From JACQFZ01 sp045810625 (lineage in GTDB: Bacteria; Pseudomonadota; Gammaproteobacteria; Acidiferrobacterales; Sulfurifustaceae): a stretch of 64,000 nt of DNA. A program made the position numbers and the translations under genes. The notes under the pieces are model-generated. The model was not told the origin of the DNA. It searched no databases and worked only from the letters and a program-made list of their open reading frames with translations. Shown here in pieces: positions 1 through 8,443 of the stretch. How positions within the stretch are numbered: the stretch's first letter is position 1; every line of letters begins with the position of its first letter. Location of the stretch: assembly GCA_045810625.1 (NCBI GenBank), contig JBJMVQ010000075.1, positions 4,624 through 68,623 on the forward strand, written 5' to 3'.

Positions 1-135
1 GAGGAGATTTGGGTTGGCAATGAATCGGCTGTCTCACAACACACCGTCACGGTCTACGTGCTGCGCAACGGCGAGCGTTACAACGATTCGGGTTCTATGC
101 AAAGAGCTAAAGGGGTCGGAGTGATTAAAAAATAG
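1..135 (+). CDS. C-terminal end of an unidentified protein (partial)
   Basis: The first frame is open from the window edge to a TAG at 133-135 and gives the last 44 residues of a protein. The peptide alternates polar and hydrophobic residues (VSQHTVTVYVLRNGERY) like a beta-strand-rich domain and ends in a basic tail (GVIKK). Codon use looks normal for the region. I do not recognise the family, and the start lies outside the window. It could also be a chance open frame, because only 44 codons are visible. Confidence 0.35.
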   Translation, partial: EEIWVGNESAVSQHTVTVYVLRNGERYNDSGSMQRAKGVGVIKK

Positions 136-229
136 GCATGCTTCTCCTCCGCACCATCGGTCAATTGACGGTCAGCGCAATCACGGTTCAGCAAGGCGAG
201 GGCGCGGAAGCGGAAGCTTCACCTTCTGG

Positions 230-454
230 TCACGAACCGCCGGAATCCATCTGCGCCTGCAGATAATTCTGCAGTCCGACGCTCTTTATTAGATCGAGCT
301 GTGTCTCCAGCCAATCGATGTGTTCTTCTTCGGACTCGAGAATATCTTCCAACGGCTCGCGCGAGACGTAATCGGCGACGGATTCGCAATAGGCAATCGA
401 TTCCTTGAGCAACGGAAGGGCCTACTGTTCCTGTTTCAAGTCACATTCCAACGC
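230..454 (-). pseudogene. bfr: Bacterioferritin remnant (C-terminal third, in-frame stop)
   Basis: Reading on the minus strand from about 454 gives LALECDLKQEQ, then a TAG at 422-424, then ALPLLKESIAYCESV and on through EEEHIDWLETQLDLI and VGLQNYLQAQM. This is the last part of bacterioferritin (helix D and the end of the four-helix ferritin bundle, including the EEEHIDWLETQ metal-ligand helix). The first two thirds are missing: the same frame upstream of 454 runs into another stop with no ferritin similarity. Homology on both sides of the TAG without a frame change shows decay rather than a short native protein. A downstream TTG at 410-412 could in principle start a 60-aa fragment. The functional bacterioferritin, if there is one, lies elsewhere. 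Confidence 0.75.
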
Positions 455-583
455 CAAAGAGAAAGCGGTTGCTTAACCAACCGTCCGCAGAAACGGGGCT
501 GCTCAGGGTCGAATATTTCCCAGTGCGACGCAAAGCGAATCGCGCCGCGAAATAAATCGTGATGTCGCGTTCTACGGCCCGAT

Positions 584-1204
584 CTACCGCGCCCGCTTCA
601 GGGCCGGGCGCTCGATGCAGCGCTTGCACCATGCCGCCGTGCGCGGGTACTTCTCGATATTCACGCCGAGCATGACGCCGAAACCCACCACGCTCGCAAC
701 GGCAACGTCGACGAGCGAGAAATCGCCGAGCAGATAGTCGCGCCCTTGCAGACGCGTCTCGATCGCACCCAAATGTCGATTGAACTGCGACAGGCTGTAC
801 TCCGCGTGTGCTTTGCTGCGGTCCTCCGGGCGGTACGATACCGGCGTATCGAGACCGTGATACGCGTACTGCATCATGTACGGCATCAGCTCCGCCGTGG
901 CCCACACCGTCCAGCAGAGCGCGTCGGCGCGCGCTTGGCTGCCGGTATCCGGCCAAAGCTTTTTCTCCACACCGTACTTGAAGCCGAGGTGCAGCAATAT
1001 CGCGGCCGATTCAAAAAACTTCTGCTCGCCATCGACCAGCGCCGGAACTTTTCCTTGCGGATTCACCGCCAGGTACTTTGCCGACAAATGCTCTTCTTTC
1101 GTCCGATCGAGCTCGACGTAATCATAAGGAACGCCCAGTTCCTCGAGCGCCCAGGCAACGCGAGTGCCGGAGCTTCGTGGCCATGAATAGAGTTGAATCG
1201 ACAT
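584..1204 (-). CDS. Glutathione S-transferase family protein
   Basis: A 206-aa soluble protein with the two-domain GST layout. The N-terminal thioredoxin-like domain (residues 1-80) has the SSGTRV active-site loop near residues 11-16, the cis-proline of KVPAL at 54, and a FESAAI glutathione-binding turn near 64-69. A helical domain follows and ends in a typical DFSLVDVAVA stretch that forms the N-capping box. The start at 1204 is chosen because AAGGAGG lies five bases upstream; an ATG 39 bases earlier has no such site. GSTs conjugate or reduce substrates with glutathione; the substrate here cannot be told. The gene stands alone beside decayed DNA. Confidence 0.88.
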   Translation of the reverse strand: MSIQLYSWPRSSGTRVAWALEELGVPYDYVELDRTKEEHLSAKYLAVNPQGKVPALVDGEQKFFESAAILLHLGFKYGVEKKLWPDTGSQARADALCWTVWATAELMPYMMQYAYHGLDTPVSYRPEDRSKAHAEYSLSQFNRHLGAIETRLQGRDYLLGDFSLVDVAVASVVGFGVMLGVNIEKYPRTAAWCKRCIERPALKRAR

Positions 1205-1836
1205 GTACGCCTCCTTGGGTCTGGTACCGAAGTGCGAGAGCACGTCGGTTGGATTGATTCTTTTACCTGACTTACGGGCTCTCGATCAAACAAAAAGATA
1301 AGATTCCGCTCACATCTTCGCCGGCGATCCCATGGCGGGCTGACTTTCGGGTTGCCTTGTCTCGCTTCGCGCCGGGGTGCGACACTCTCGCGCAGCGGCG
1401 GTACGGTGACGTTCACCTTTCAGCAAGCGGGCACGGATACGTGGTGCGAGACCGCAAGCGCGGCAAGGCCATGGGCGTGGTGGAGGTAAACGTCCAGTAA
1501 GGGAATCGCCCGCTGCGCACGTCTCTAGGTGACCGCCATCCGCGGTGCCTGCTGACCGCTCGTTGGTGTTTGGCGCGCCGCGTCGGCGGCGCCGACGCGT
1601 AACGCGACGGAACGGCGATCTACTGGTTTTCCAGCGATTTGCTTTTGCCGTCGCATCGCCGACCGACGGAATTTTCTTTCGGCTTGCCTCGCCTGGTCGC
1701 AGCGATCGTCCGACAAATATCGCCATCGCTCGGCACGCTTGGGCACGAGCGCTCGACGCGAAGTTGCACGGATCGTGGGAACATCGTCGTCTGCCGGGAG
1801 TCCGAAATACATCTCCGAGACATCGAGCGAGATGCC
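1205..1836. other. Low-information stretch between the GST gene and the orphan ORF
   Basis: Apart from the possible cupredoxin remnant at 1382-1500 I see nothing certain here. Upstream of the GST start there is AT-richer DNA (about 1255-1310) that could hold its promoter. Several overlapping frames are open on both strands after 1500, but none gives a recognisable protein. Confidence 0.4.
1382..1500 (+). pseudogene. Possible cupredoxin-like gene remnant (two frames)
   Basis: One frame reads TLSRSGGTVTFTFQQAGT and an overlapping frame continues as KAMGVVEVNVQ to a TAA at 1498-1500. Joined, they resemble the last strands of a small blue-copper (plastocyanin-like) domain, where a TFTF..AGTY strand is followed by a copper loop and a GxVxV strand. 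The copper-ligand Cys and His are not convincingly placed and the frame is broken. A weak call based on pattern alone. Confidence 0.2.
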
Positions 1837-2355
1837 ATGGCAGGAATGCTTGTTCGCATTTTCAAGTCGCGCCGTCACGGCGGCGCGTTTGGGCGGGTCG
1901 ATAAGTTGGATGTTCGCGTTGTCGCGGTCGAAAGGAGCGCGCCGACCAAAGTATTGGCGGCGGACGGCTACGATCTTGGTTTGCTCGGCGTCATCGAGCG
2001 CATGTTCAGCGGTTTGCTGATGGACCACGCGGTTGCGGAAGGTGAAGCGGGCGGTGCGCGTCGGAAAGTGGGCTTCATTGCGGCGGGCAGCGCGTCCAGC
2101 AATCACATCGTGCCAACCGATCTCGACGTGCTGGCCACCATTGCCGGCCCGCGGATCTATCCGCTTCCGAACAGCCCGACCGGTTGGCGTCAGTCGACAC
2201 GAGGAGAGAAGGTTTCGATTGGTGTTCTTACCGATCCTGGTCGTCCCGACGGTCTCATCGCGGACGCGCAAGGTCTCGGTACCGACGCGTATAACGACAT
2301 GATCGCGCCGGAAAACGAAACCAAAACGGGTAGCGAGGGCCAGTCGGGGAAATAA
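1837..2355 (+). CDS. Hypothetical protein (orphan ORF)
   Basis: The frame is open from 1639 to a TAA at 2353-2355. The part from the ATG at 1837 (172 aa) has the most protein-like composition, for example KVGFIAAGSASSNHIVP and an acidic, Lys/Glu-rich C-terminus. No family, signal peptide or membrane segment is recognised. There is no good Shine-Dalgarno site before 1837, and a competing minus-strand frame (1525-2271) is open over the same DNA, so the strand is uncertain. It sits in a gene-poor area next to remnants, so it may be an orphan or decayed gene. Confidence 0.3.
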   Translation: MAGMLVRIFKSRRHGGAFGRVDKLDVRVVAVERSAPTKVLAADGYDLGLLGVIERMFSGLLMDHAVAEGEAGGARRKVGFIAAGSASSNHIVPTDLDVLATIAGPRIYPLPNSPTGWRQSTRGEKVSIGVLTDPGRPDGLIADAQGLGTDAYNDMIAPENETKTGSEGQSGK

Positions 2356-2510
2356 CGGCCGCTTAGGCCGTCTTCAAAGATTCACGACGCACGGACGGTC
2401 GGGTTTCGAGCCTGGGCATTTGTGGTGGACGTGCCGAAGGAGTGAAGTGCTCGGTATGTGCGCCGGTCCTCTCGAAACCGACTGGTGATCCCGGCCGTGT
2501 AGCGCGGCCG

Positions 2511-3758
2511 CTAATTCAACTGCACTCGCTGTCCCCACGGAACCGGCGCGCGGCCTTTCACGAGCCAAAGCACCGGGAAGCCCGGCTCGCGCTTGGGAAA
2601 CTCGCCCTGCGCGTCGGTGAAATAAATCAGGAGATCGGGTGGATGGTCGAGACCCTCCGCCCACTCGAACGCCGGGGTGAATCGCGTGCCGCCGCCGCCG
2701 TACAGTTTTCGCGGCAGCTGCAACTCGTCCCACGCTTCATATAGCCAGGGCCCGTCCGGCGCCAACGCGGCGTCGCACGCGTGCAGCCGTATGCGCGCAT
2801 TGACCGAGCCTTTGATCGCGTTCACTTCGCTCAGGAATTCCCGCATTTCCTGCGGCTCAATGGAGCCGCTCGTGTCGATCACCACAATGACGTCGATATA
2901 CGCGGCGCGCAGACCGGGAAGAATCGCGCTGCCCTCGCGCCGGCTCGGACGGCTGAAGCTGTAGTCGGTGCGCGCGTTCGCGCTCAAGTATCGCGCCAGG
3001 AGCATGCGCCAGGGCAGTTGCGGCTGCAGCAACTCGTCGACGAGCCGCGCCATCGCCGCGGAAAGTTTGCCCGCCCGCAGCGCCTGTTGCGCCGCCCCCG
3101 CGAGGCGCAATTGCCATTGCATCGCCAGGCGTTCGCGCTCGGTTGCTGACATCGGCACCGGACGCGATTCCGGCGCGGCGCCGGCCTCGTTTTCCCTCGG
3201 CGCGTCACTGTCTTTCGGCGTCGGCGTTTGCCGCGCCGCGGGCGGGGCGTCCCGGTTCTCCGCGCCGCGAGCGCGCGTTTCCGATTCGTCTTCGTCGTAG
3301 AGGTGTTGATCAAGCGTCGCTTCGTCCGCGTCCTCGCGGATGAACGGATAGATTTCTTCCGCCGCCATGCCGTTGAATTCGGCGCGCAGCAGCGCACCCG
3401 GCGGCGGCGTCAGTCCATCCGCAGCGAGCAGCCCGTTGATCGCGAAGTCGCAGGCGATGTCCCAACGCCGGCGCGAACGATGCTGCCGGCGATGAAAGTG
3501 GGACAACGCACAGTGCATGGCTTCGTGCGCGAGCACGAACTTCGTCTGCTCGACGGTCAGGGCGCGGATGTGGTCGGGGTTGTAGTAGATGCGCCGCGCA
3601 TCGGTCGCCGTTGTTATGCACCACGCGGGATCGGCGACGCTGAGGGGCAGGCGCAGCACGAGCGCGCCGAGAAACGGTTTTTCGATGATGAGCTGCGTGC
3701 GCGCGGCCGAGAGCTTGTGTTCGATGTCAGCGGCGGTGTTGCGGCCCGCGTCGTGCAT
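2511..3758 (-). CDS. VWA-like domain protein with HExxH metallopeptidase-type domain
   Basis: A 415-aa soluble protein of the putative metallopeptidase (DUF2201-like) plus VWA-like architecture. The N-terminal domain has a zinc-binding HEAMH at 78-82, followed by WDIACDFAING around 99-109, typical of this family. The middle (about 150-205) is acidic and low in complexity. The C-terminal VWA-like domain has the MIDAS start DTSGS at 295-299. The gene lies 21 bases downstream of a MoxR-type ATPase on the same strand. Such MoxR/VWA pairs are known to act as chaperone-like systems that mature or load metal enzymes or remodel complexes. The specific client is not shown by the context. Confidence 0.85.
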   Translation of the reverse strand: MHDAGRNTAADIEHKLSAARTQLIIEKPFLGALVLRLPLSVADPAWCITTATDARRIYYNPDHIRALTVEQTKFVLAHEAMHCALSHFHRRQHRSRRRWDIACDFAINGLLAADGLTPPPGALLRAEFNGMAAEEIYPFIREDADEATLDQHLYDEDESETRARGAENRDAPPAARQTPTPKDSDAPRENEAGAAPESRPVPMSATERERLAMQWQLRLAGAAQQALRAGKLSAAMARLVDELLQPQLPWRMLLARYLSANARTDYSFSRPSRREGSAILPGLRAAYIDVIVVIDTSGSIEPQEMREFLSEVNAIKGSVNARIRLHACDAALAPDGPWLYEAWDELQLPRKLYGGGGTRFTPAFEWAEGLDHPPDLLIYFTDAQGEFPKREPGFPVLWLVKGRAPVPWGQRVQLN

Positions 3759-3779
3759 CGTCGCGCGCTCGACGCTTGC

Positions 3780-4850
3780 TTACCCGGCGCGCGCCGGCCG
3801 CTGCAACACGTCGTAGAGCATGACGTCCGCGACGTTCTTCGCCCACTGCGCGAATTGCGGCAAGCCGAAAATGCGCTCGCCGACGGCGCGCTGCAGGTCG
3901 GACACGAGCATCACGCCCATCTCGCGCGTCGGAAAGCGGTCGGCATAGCGCAGAATGTTTCCGTAGACTTTGCTCTCGTCGGCGGTTCCGCGCGCGCGCA
4001 CCGCTCTCGAAACGAGCGCGGAGGCGACGGCGTATTGCAGATCGGTTTCCTTCGGCACGTTCGTGTTGCTGCCGGCCACGATCGCTTCGACGTCGGGCAG
4101 GTGATCGAGGTTGTCGAGAAACGCTTTGAGCTCGACGCCGGCTGCGGGGCCGACGCAGGCCTGCAGCGCGCCGAGCAGCAGCGCCGGCTGATCGCCGAAT
4201 TTGCGCAGCGCGCGGTGCGCGAACTCCCACGACCGCGGGCTCGGGAACGCAACGGGGTTGTGCGCCGGATTGAAATCGAACAACAGCTCCGGACGAAAAC
4301 GCAGGAACGCGACGATGCGCTCGTCGATCCCTTGCGCGTACGCCCATGCGACCCAGTCGTCGAGATTCGTTTCCACTTCGAAGTGCGCGAAGCGGTTCGC
4401 GAGCGGCGCGGGCATGCTGTAGGTGATGCCGCGATCGCCCTGACGGTTGCCGGCGGCGAAGATCGCCCAGCCGGGCGGGATTTCGTAGTTGCCGAGCGCG
4501 CGATCGAGAATCAGCTGATACGCCGCGGCCGAGACCGCCGGCGCGGCGGACGTGATCTCGTCGAGAAAGAGAATGCCTTCGTAGCCGTGGCGCACGGCGT
4601 CCGGCAGCATCGCCGGCACCGCCCACTCGACGACTTCGTTCACTCGAAACGGAATACCGCGCAGATCGGTCGGTTCCATTTGCGACAGCCGCAGATCGAT
4701 CATCGGTGTTCCGCGCTTCTCGGCGATCTGCTTGACCATTTGCGACTTGCCGACGCCCGGCGGGCCCCAGAGCATCACCGGCGTGTGCTCGCCGCGGCGC
4801 GTGCTCTCGTATTCACGATCGAGGACCGCCATGATCAACGCTGGACGCAT
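3780..4850 (-). CDS. MoxR-family AAA+ ATPase
   Basis: A 356-aa AAA+ ATPase. Walker A is GPPGVGKS at 29-36, Walker B is ILFLDE at 93-98 and the sensor-1 motif AAGN is at 132-135. The C-terminal third is a helical lid. A GAGGGAGA ribosome-binding site precedes the ATG. It is the first gene of a two-gene operon with the VWA/HExxH protein downstream. By analogy with other MoxR/VWA pairs it should use ATP to remodel a target held by the VWA partner. The 190-bp divergent gap upstream probably holds its promoter. Confidence 0.88.
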   Translation of the reverse strand: MRPALIMAVLDREYESTRRGEHTPVMLWGPPGVGKSQMVKQIAEKRGTPMIDLRLSQMEPTDLRGIPFRVNEVVEWAVPAMLPDAVRHGYEGILFLDEITSAAPAVSAAAYQLILDRALGNYEIPPGWAIFAAGNRQGDRGITYSMPAPLANRFAHFEVETNLDDWVAWAYAQGIDERIVAFLRFRPELLFDFNPAHNPVAFPSPRSWEFAHRALRKFGDQPALLLGALQACVGPAAGVELKAFLDNLDHLPDVEAIVAGSNTNVPKETDLQYAVASALVSRAVRARGTADESKVYGNILRYADRFPTREMGVMLVSDLQRAVGERIFGLPQFAQWAKNVADVMLYDVLQRPARAG

Positions 4851-5037
4851 GCATTCTCCCTCGTCCGGTTCTCCGCTGCGGAAGGGAGCCGGTGGTTTGC
4901 ACTAGACTGAGGATGAAGACGGTGCTTCTCGAAGTATAAGATGCGACTTGGGGACCGTCTAATGAGATGCGCCTGACGGGCGCGCGGTGCGGGTGAGTGC
5001 ACGAGTGACTGCGCGAACGGCGTAGGGAGGCGAAGCA

Positions 5038-5736
5038 ATGATGGCAGGTAACTTGGCAATAACGTTTTCCGGACGCGTGCGCGACGGCTTCGGCATCGCG
5101 CTGTGGCAGGCGGACGGCACCGGTCCCGAGCCCGCGGCGGTCGGGCATTCGTTCATCACGGCGGTTGAGCCGATCACCGCGCATTATTACGTCGCGTCCC
5201 GCGATCACGTCGAGCCGTCCGCGCGCGGCGTCGTCGGCGCCGACGCGCTCGTCGGCCCCTGGCCGCGGCTTGCACAGGCGCTCGCGGCCGCCGGTCGGCG
5301 CGCCGCTGAACTCGTGATGCGGCTGCCGCTGACGACGGCCGGCGCCGATCGTGAAGGGGAGGACTGGTTCTTTCGCGACGGCGTGGAAACGCGCTACTTG
5401 CGTCCGCAGGCGCCGCTACCGCTCGCGCTCGGAACCGATCCGCTCGTCGAGTTCGCGCCGCCGCGCCTCGTTTTGACGGAAGACTACCGGGGCGCGCGCG
5501 ACTTTTCCGAAGTCCGGATTTCGCTGGTGTCCGACGTCACCCCGGTGCGTCTCGCGTCCGGTGCTCAGCGCGGCCGGTATGCGGCGGTAGCCCAAGCATT
5601 CCTGGACGATCTCGGCGGGCGCTCCGTACGGTTCGTCGTCGATCGCATCGAGCTGGTGGCGGAGACCTTCGCGGGGCATGGTCGCCTGGTCGGCCGTTTC
5701 GCGGAGATTCCCACGGCGCGTGTAGAAGTCGTTTAG
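5038..5736 (+). CDS. Hypothetical protein, 232 aa
   Basis: A soluble 232-aa protein with good local codon use and a strong AGGGAGG ribosome-binding site 7-8 bases before the first of two adjacent ATGs. The sequence alternates short strands (LAITFSGRVRDGFGIAL, VRISLVSDVTPVRL) with Ala/Arg-rich helices. There is no signal peptide or membrane segment. I do not recognise the family. It is divergent from the moxR operon and shares a 187-bp intergenic region with it, but nothing else ties the two together. Confidence 0.7.
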   Translation: MMAGNLAITFSGRVRDGFGIALWQADGTGPEPAAVGHSFITAVEPITAHYYVASRDHVEPSARGVVGADALVGPWPRLAQALAAAGRRAAELVMRLPLTTAGADREGEDWFFRDGVETRYLRPQAPLPLALGTDPLVEFAPPRLVLTEDYRGARDFSEVRISLVSDVTPVRLASGAQRGRYAAVAQAFLDDLGGRSVRFVVDRIELVAETFAGHGRLVGRFAEIPTARVEVV

Positions 5737-5744
5737 GGGTTTGA

Positions 5745-5772
5745 ACCGCAGAGGACGCGGAGAACGCAGAGG
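5745..5772 (+). repeat. Dispersed GC-rich repeat (ACCGCAGAGGACGCGGAG type)
   Basis: ACCGCAGAGGACGCGGAG followed by AACGCAGAGG. The same unit recurs, nearly identical, in the array at 63571-64000, and inverted at 46261-46288. A copy therefore lies right after the stop of the 232-aa gene. Confidence 0.7.
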
Positions 5773-5839
5773 AAGGAAAACTTGATTAAGGACTCGCGGG
5801 CCGAATTTGCGAGGCAGCGACGCCACGTCAGCACCCTAA

Positions 5840-5977
5840 CAGGCTGTTGAGAAACTCAAAACATGTAGCCCGGATGGAGCGATAGCGGAATCCGGGACGT
5901 AGGAATTCCCCGGATTCCGGCGCTTCGCGCCTGCATCCGGGCTACATCGGAAATTCACGGTGTTTATCAACGGCCCG
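5840..5977. mobile_element. MITE-like element with nested palindrome
   Basis: Outer imperfect inverted repeats CAGGCTGTTGAGAAAC (5840-5855) and, inverted, CGGGCCGTTGATAAAC (5962-5977) match at 13 of 16 positions. Inside them is a long hairpin: TGTAGCCCGGATG at 5864-5876 pairs with the inverted copy at 5933-5945, and AATCCGGG/CCCCGGATT pair further in. There is no coding capacity. This layout fits a non-autonomous transposable or REP-type element. No target-site duplication was evident. Confidence 0.6.
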
Positions 5978-5980
5978 GTA

Positions 5981-6100
5981 GCCGCCAAGGACGCTTAGGA
6001 ACGATCAGGAGTATTCGTTATTAAAGGCGGAGCGGAATACACATGGCGTGAATTTATTCGATTTATTTGCCTTCCTCCGCGTCCTTGGCGTCCTTAGCGG
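5981..6100. repeat. Inverted pair of dispersed GC-rich repeats
   Basis: GCCGCCAAGGACGCTTAGGA at 5981-6000 faces an inverted copy, CTCCGCGTCCTTGGCGTCCT, at 6075-6094 that continues through TAGCGG to 6100. The two enclose about 75 bp of AT-rich DNA. They belong to the same family of GGACGC-based intergenic repeats seen at 5745, 46261 and 63571. Confidence 0.6.
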
Positions 6101-6152
6101 TTCAAGCTTCTTTTCACGGATTTCGCTTCATCCAGCGACGTGAATTGTTACG

Positions 6153-7973
6153 CTAGCCGACAGTCAACCCGTTCCCGACGGCCTGTTTCGGCCGCTCCTC
6201 GTCTTCCTTGAGCTGCAGCGCCCAAAGCTGCGCATAAGTGCCGCCGCGCGCCAGCAGCTCGGCGTGCGTCCCGCTCTCGGTGATCCGCCCGCCTTCCATC
6301 ACTAGAATCCGATCGGCGTCCATGATCGTCGAGAGCCGATGCGCGATGACGAGCGTCGTGTGGTTCGCCGCCACGTCGGCAAGCTGCGCCTGGATGATCT
6401 TCTCCGATTGTGAGTCGAGCGCCGAGGTCGCTTCGTCGAACACGAGAATGCGCGGGCGTTTCAGGATCGCGCGCGCGACGGCGACGCGCTGCTTCTCGCC
6501 GCCGGAAAGCTTCAGGCCGCGTTCGCCCACCATCGTATCGTAGCCCTTCGGCAGCCCCTCGATGAAGTGGTGGATGTGCGCATGCTTCGCCGCCTGGATC
6601 ACTTCTTCCCGCGTCGCGCCCGGACGGCCGTAGGCGATGTTGTAATAGATCGTGTCGTTGAACAGCACGGTGTCCTGCGGGACGATGCCGATGATCGCGC
6701 GCACGCTCCTTTGCGTGACGCTGCGGATGTCCTGCCCGTCGATCGTGATGCGCCCGCCCGAGACGTCGTAGAAGCGAAACAGCAGCCGCGCGAGCGTCGA
6801 CTTTCCGCCGCCGCTCGTGCCGACGACGGCCACTTTGCGGCCGGCCGGGATTTCGAAGCTCACGTCGAACAGGATTTGCCGGTCCGGGTCGTAGAAGAAA
6901 TCAACGTGCTCGAAGCGCACGTGCGCGCGGCTCACGACGAGATCGGGCGCGCCCGGCGCGTCGTGCACCTCCGGGTTTTGCTCGAGCAGACTGAACATGC
7001 GCTCCATATCGGCGAGCGAGTGGCGAATCTCGCGGTACACGAAGCCGAGGAAATTGAGCGGCTGATAGAGCTGAATCAGGAATGCGTTGACCAGCACCAG
7101 ATCGCCGAGCGTCATGCTGCCCGTGAGGACGCCGTAGCCTGCCATCAGCATCAGGACCGTGGCGCCGAGCGCGATAATGCCGGCCTGACCGGCGTTGAGA
7201 AACGACAGCGACGTCTGGTTGCGCACGGCCGCCTTTTCCCAGACATCGAGCGTCTCGTCGTAGCGCCGCGCTTCGTATTTCTCGTTGTTGAAGTACTTCA
7301 CCGTCTCATAGTTGATGAGACTGTCGATCGCGCGGGTGTTCGCCTTCGAATCCATCTCGTTCATGGTGCGACGAAAGATCATGCGCCACTCGGTGACCCA
7401 AAGTGTGAAGACGATGTACACCGCGATGGTCCCGAGCGTCACGACGGCGAACCACGGGCTGTATTTCACGAGCAGGATGCCGGTGACGAACGCGATTTCG
7501 AGAATCGTCGGTAGAATGTTGAACAGCATGAAGTTGAGAAGAAAGCGGATGCCGGCCGCGCCGCGCTCGATGTCGCGCGACACGCCGCCCGTCTGCCGTT
7601 CGAGATGGAAGCGCAGGCTCAAGCGGTGCAAATGCTCGAACACCTTGAGCGCCACGCGGCGGATCGAGCGCTGCAGCACCTTCACGAACACCACGTCGCG
7701 CAGCTCGCCGAAGAGCGAGTTGCCGAAGCGCAGGAGGCCGTAGGCCGCGAACAGGAACACCGGCAGCGCGAGCAGCGCCTCGGTGTGCTCGAACGTGTCG
7801 ACGATGCGTTTCAGGACCAGCGGCACGGCCACATTGGCGACCTTCGCGGCCGCGAGAAACGCGAGCGCGACCGCGACGCGCCCGGGGAACTCGAGCAGGT
7901 AGGGCAGCAGGCTTTTAATGGTGCGCCAGTCGTTGCGACCGGTGGGGGGTTTGCCGTAGTGGCTGAAGCGCAA
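6153..7973 (-). CDS. Atm1/ABCB7-type ABC exporter (fused membrane and ATPase domains)
   Basis: A half-transporter of about 606 aa. The N-terminal half has six hydrophobic segments; the NYETVKYFNNE stretch is typical of the Atm1/ABCB7/HMT1 group, which exports glutathione-linked or persulfide compounds used in Fe-S assembly and metal detoxification. The C-terminal ATPase has Walker A GTSGGGKST, signature LSGGEKQRVAVARA and Walker B ILVFDEATSALD. The start is a TTG at 7973 with AAAGGAG six bases upstream. An in-frame ATG at 8018 would add 15 residues but has no ribosome-binding site. The gene stands alone. Substrate specificity is inferred from the subfamily. Confidence 0.9.
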   Translation of the reverse strand: MRFSHYGKPPTGRNDWRTIKSLLPYLLEFPGRVAVALAFLAAAKVANVAVPLVLKRIVDTFEHTEALLALPVFLFAAYGLLRFGNSLFGELRDVVFVKVLQRSIRRVALKVFEHLHRLSLRFHLERQTGGVSRDIERGAAGIRFLLNFMLFNILPTILEIAFVTGILLVKYSPWFAVVTLGTIAVYIVFTLWVTEWRMIFRRTMNEMDSKANTRAIDSLINYETVKYFNNEKYEARRYDETLDVWEKAAVRNQTSLSFLNAGQAGIIALGATVLMLMAGYGVLTGSMTLGDLVLVNAFLIQLYQPLNFLGFVYREIRHSLADMERMFSLLEQNPEVHDAPGAPDLVVSRAHVRFEHVDFFYDPDRQILFDVSFEIPAGRKVAVVGTSGGGKSTLARLLFRFYDVSGGRITIDGQDIRSVTQRSVRAIIGIVPQDTVLFNDTIYYNIAYGRPGATREEVIQAAKHAHIHHFIEGLPKGYDTMVGERGLKLSGGEKQRVAVARAILKRPRILVFDEATSALDSQSEKIIQAQLADVAANHTTLVIAHRLSTIMDADRILVMEGGRITESGTHAELLARGGTYAQLWALQLKEDEERPKQAVGNGLTVG

Positions 7974-8018
7974 AGCAAGCTCCTTTCGACTACAAACGCT
8001 GATTTTACAGTAGTCCAT

Positions 8019-8397
8019 TTAGCTACACGAAGCCGGATAAACGGCCGGGTTTGGGCGGCATCTGCAAAGCATCGCCGGAAGGCACACGAGCGAGTCAGGA
8101 CTGATGAAAAAAGTGCGCTCCCAGGATTTTTCAACTCGATTCGCCGCGGCGCACCTTTTCGGCTTCACTACCTTGCTTTCGGGAAAAGGTCCGCGGCGCG
8201 CGGATGCACGTTCGGTGCATCCGCGAGAACAACGCTTCGCCCGCGGCTCTCTCCGGCGCTTTCGGCGCTACGCTTTCCTGCTTCGCTCGAAAGCCAGGGC
8301 GAGACCTCCTGTCTGCCCATTCGAAAGCCCCGCCTCACCCGTCTCACCCCTGCAAACGGTGAGCCGTGATCGTGGCCGGCAGATGCCGGCTGGGCGG
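8019..8397. other. Divergent intergenic region without recognisable gene
   Basis: Between the ABC exporter and holA. It contains short GC-rich direct and inverted repeats (for example CGGATGCACGTTCGGTGCATCCG near 8206 as a hairpin) but no open frame that resembles a protein, no tRNA-like fold and no clear terminator. Confidence 0.5.
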
Positions 8398-8427
8398 TTA
8401 GCAGGGCGTTCATCAACGCCCTGCTAA
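8398..8427. repeat. Perfect 13-bp palindrome upstream of holA
   Basis: TTAGCAGGGCGTT, a CATC loop, then the exact inverse. No T-tract follows on either strand and both flanking genes point away, so it is not placed as a terminator. Its arm resembles the outer repeats of the MITE-like element at 5840-5977 (CAGGGCGTTGATGAAC against CGGGCCGTTGATAAAC). Confidence 0.6.
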
Positions 8428-8430
8428 GGG

Positions 8431-8436
8431 TACAAT
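8431..8436 (+). promoter_or_regulatory. Candidate -10 box of holA (near-leaderless start)
   Basis: TACAAT lies 7 bases before the holA ATG, which has no Shine-Dalgarno site. If used, transcription would begin at or just before the start codon. The -35 region (8409-8414, TTCATC) is weak and falls inside the palindrome. Confidence 0.35.
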
Positions 8437-8443
8437 TTGATTC

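Noticed and set aside
1525..2271. Minus-strand open frame of 248 aa
   Set aside because: Composition is Arg-rich and no family is recognised; the plus-strand frame over the same DNA looks slightly more protein-like, so only that was listed, with low confidence.
8398..8427. Rho-independent terminator
   Set aside because: The hairpin has no T-tract on either strand and lies between divergent genes, where no transcript would end.
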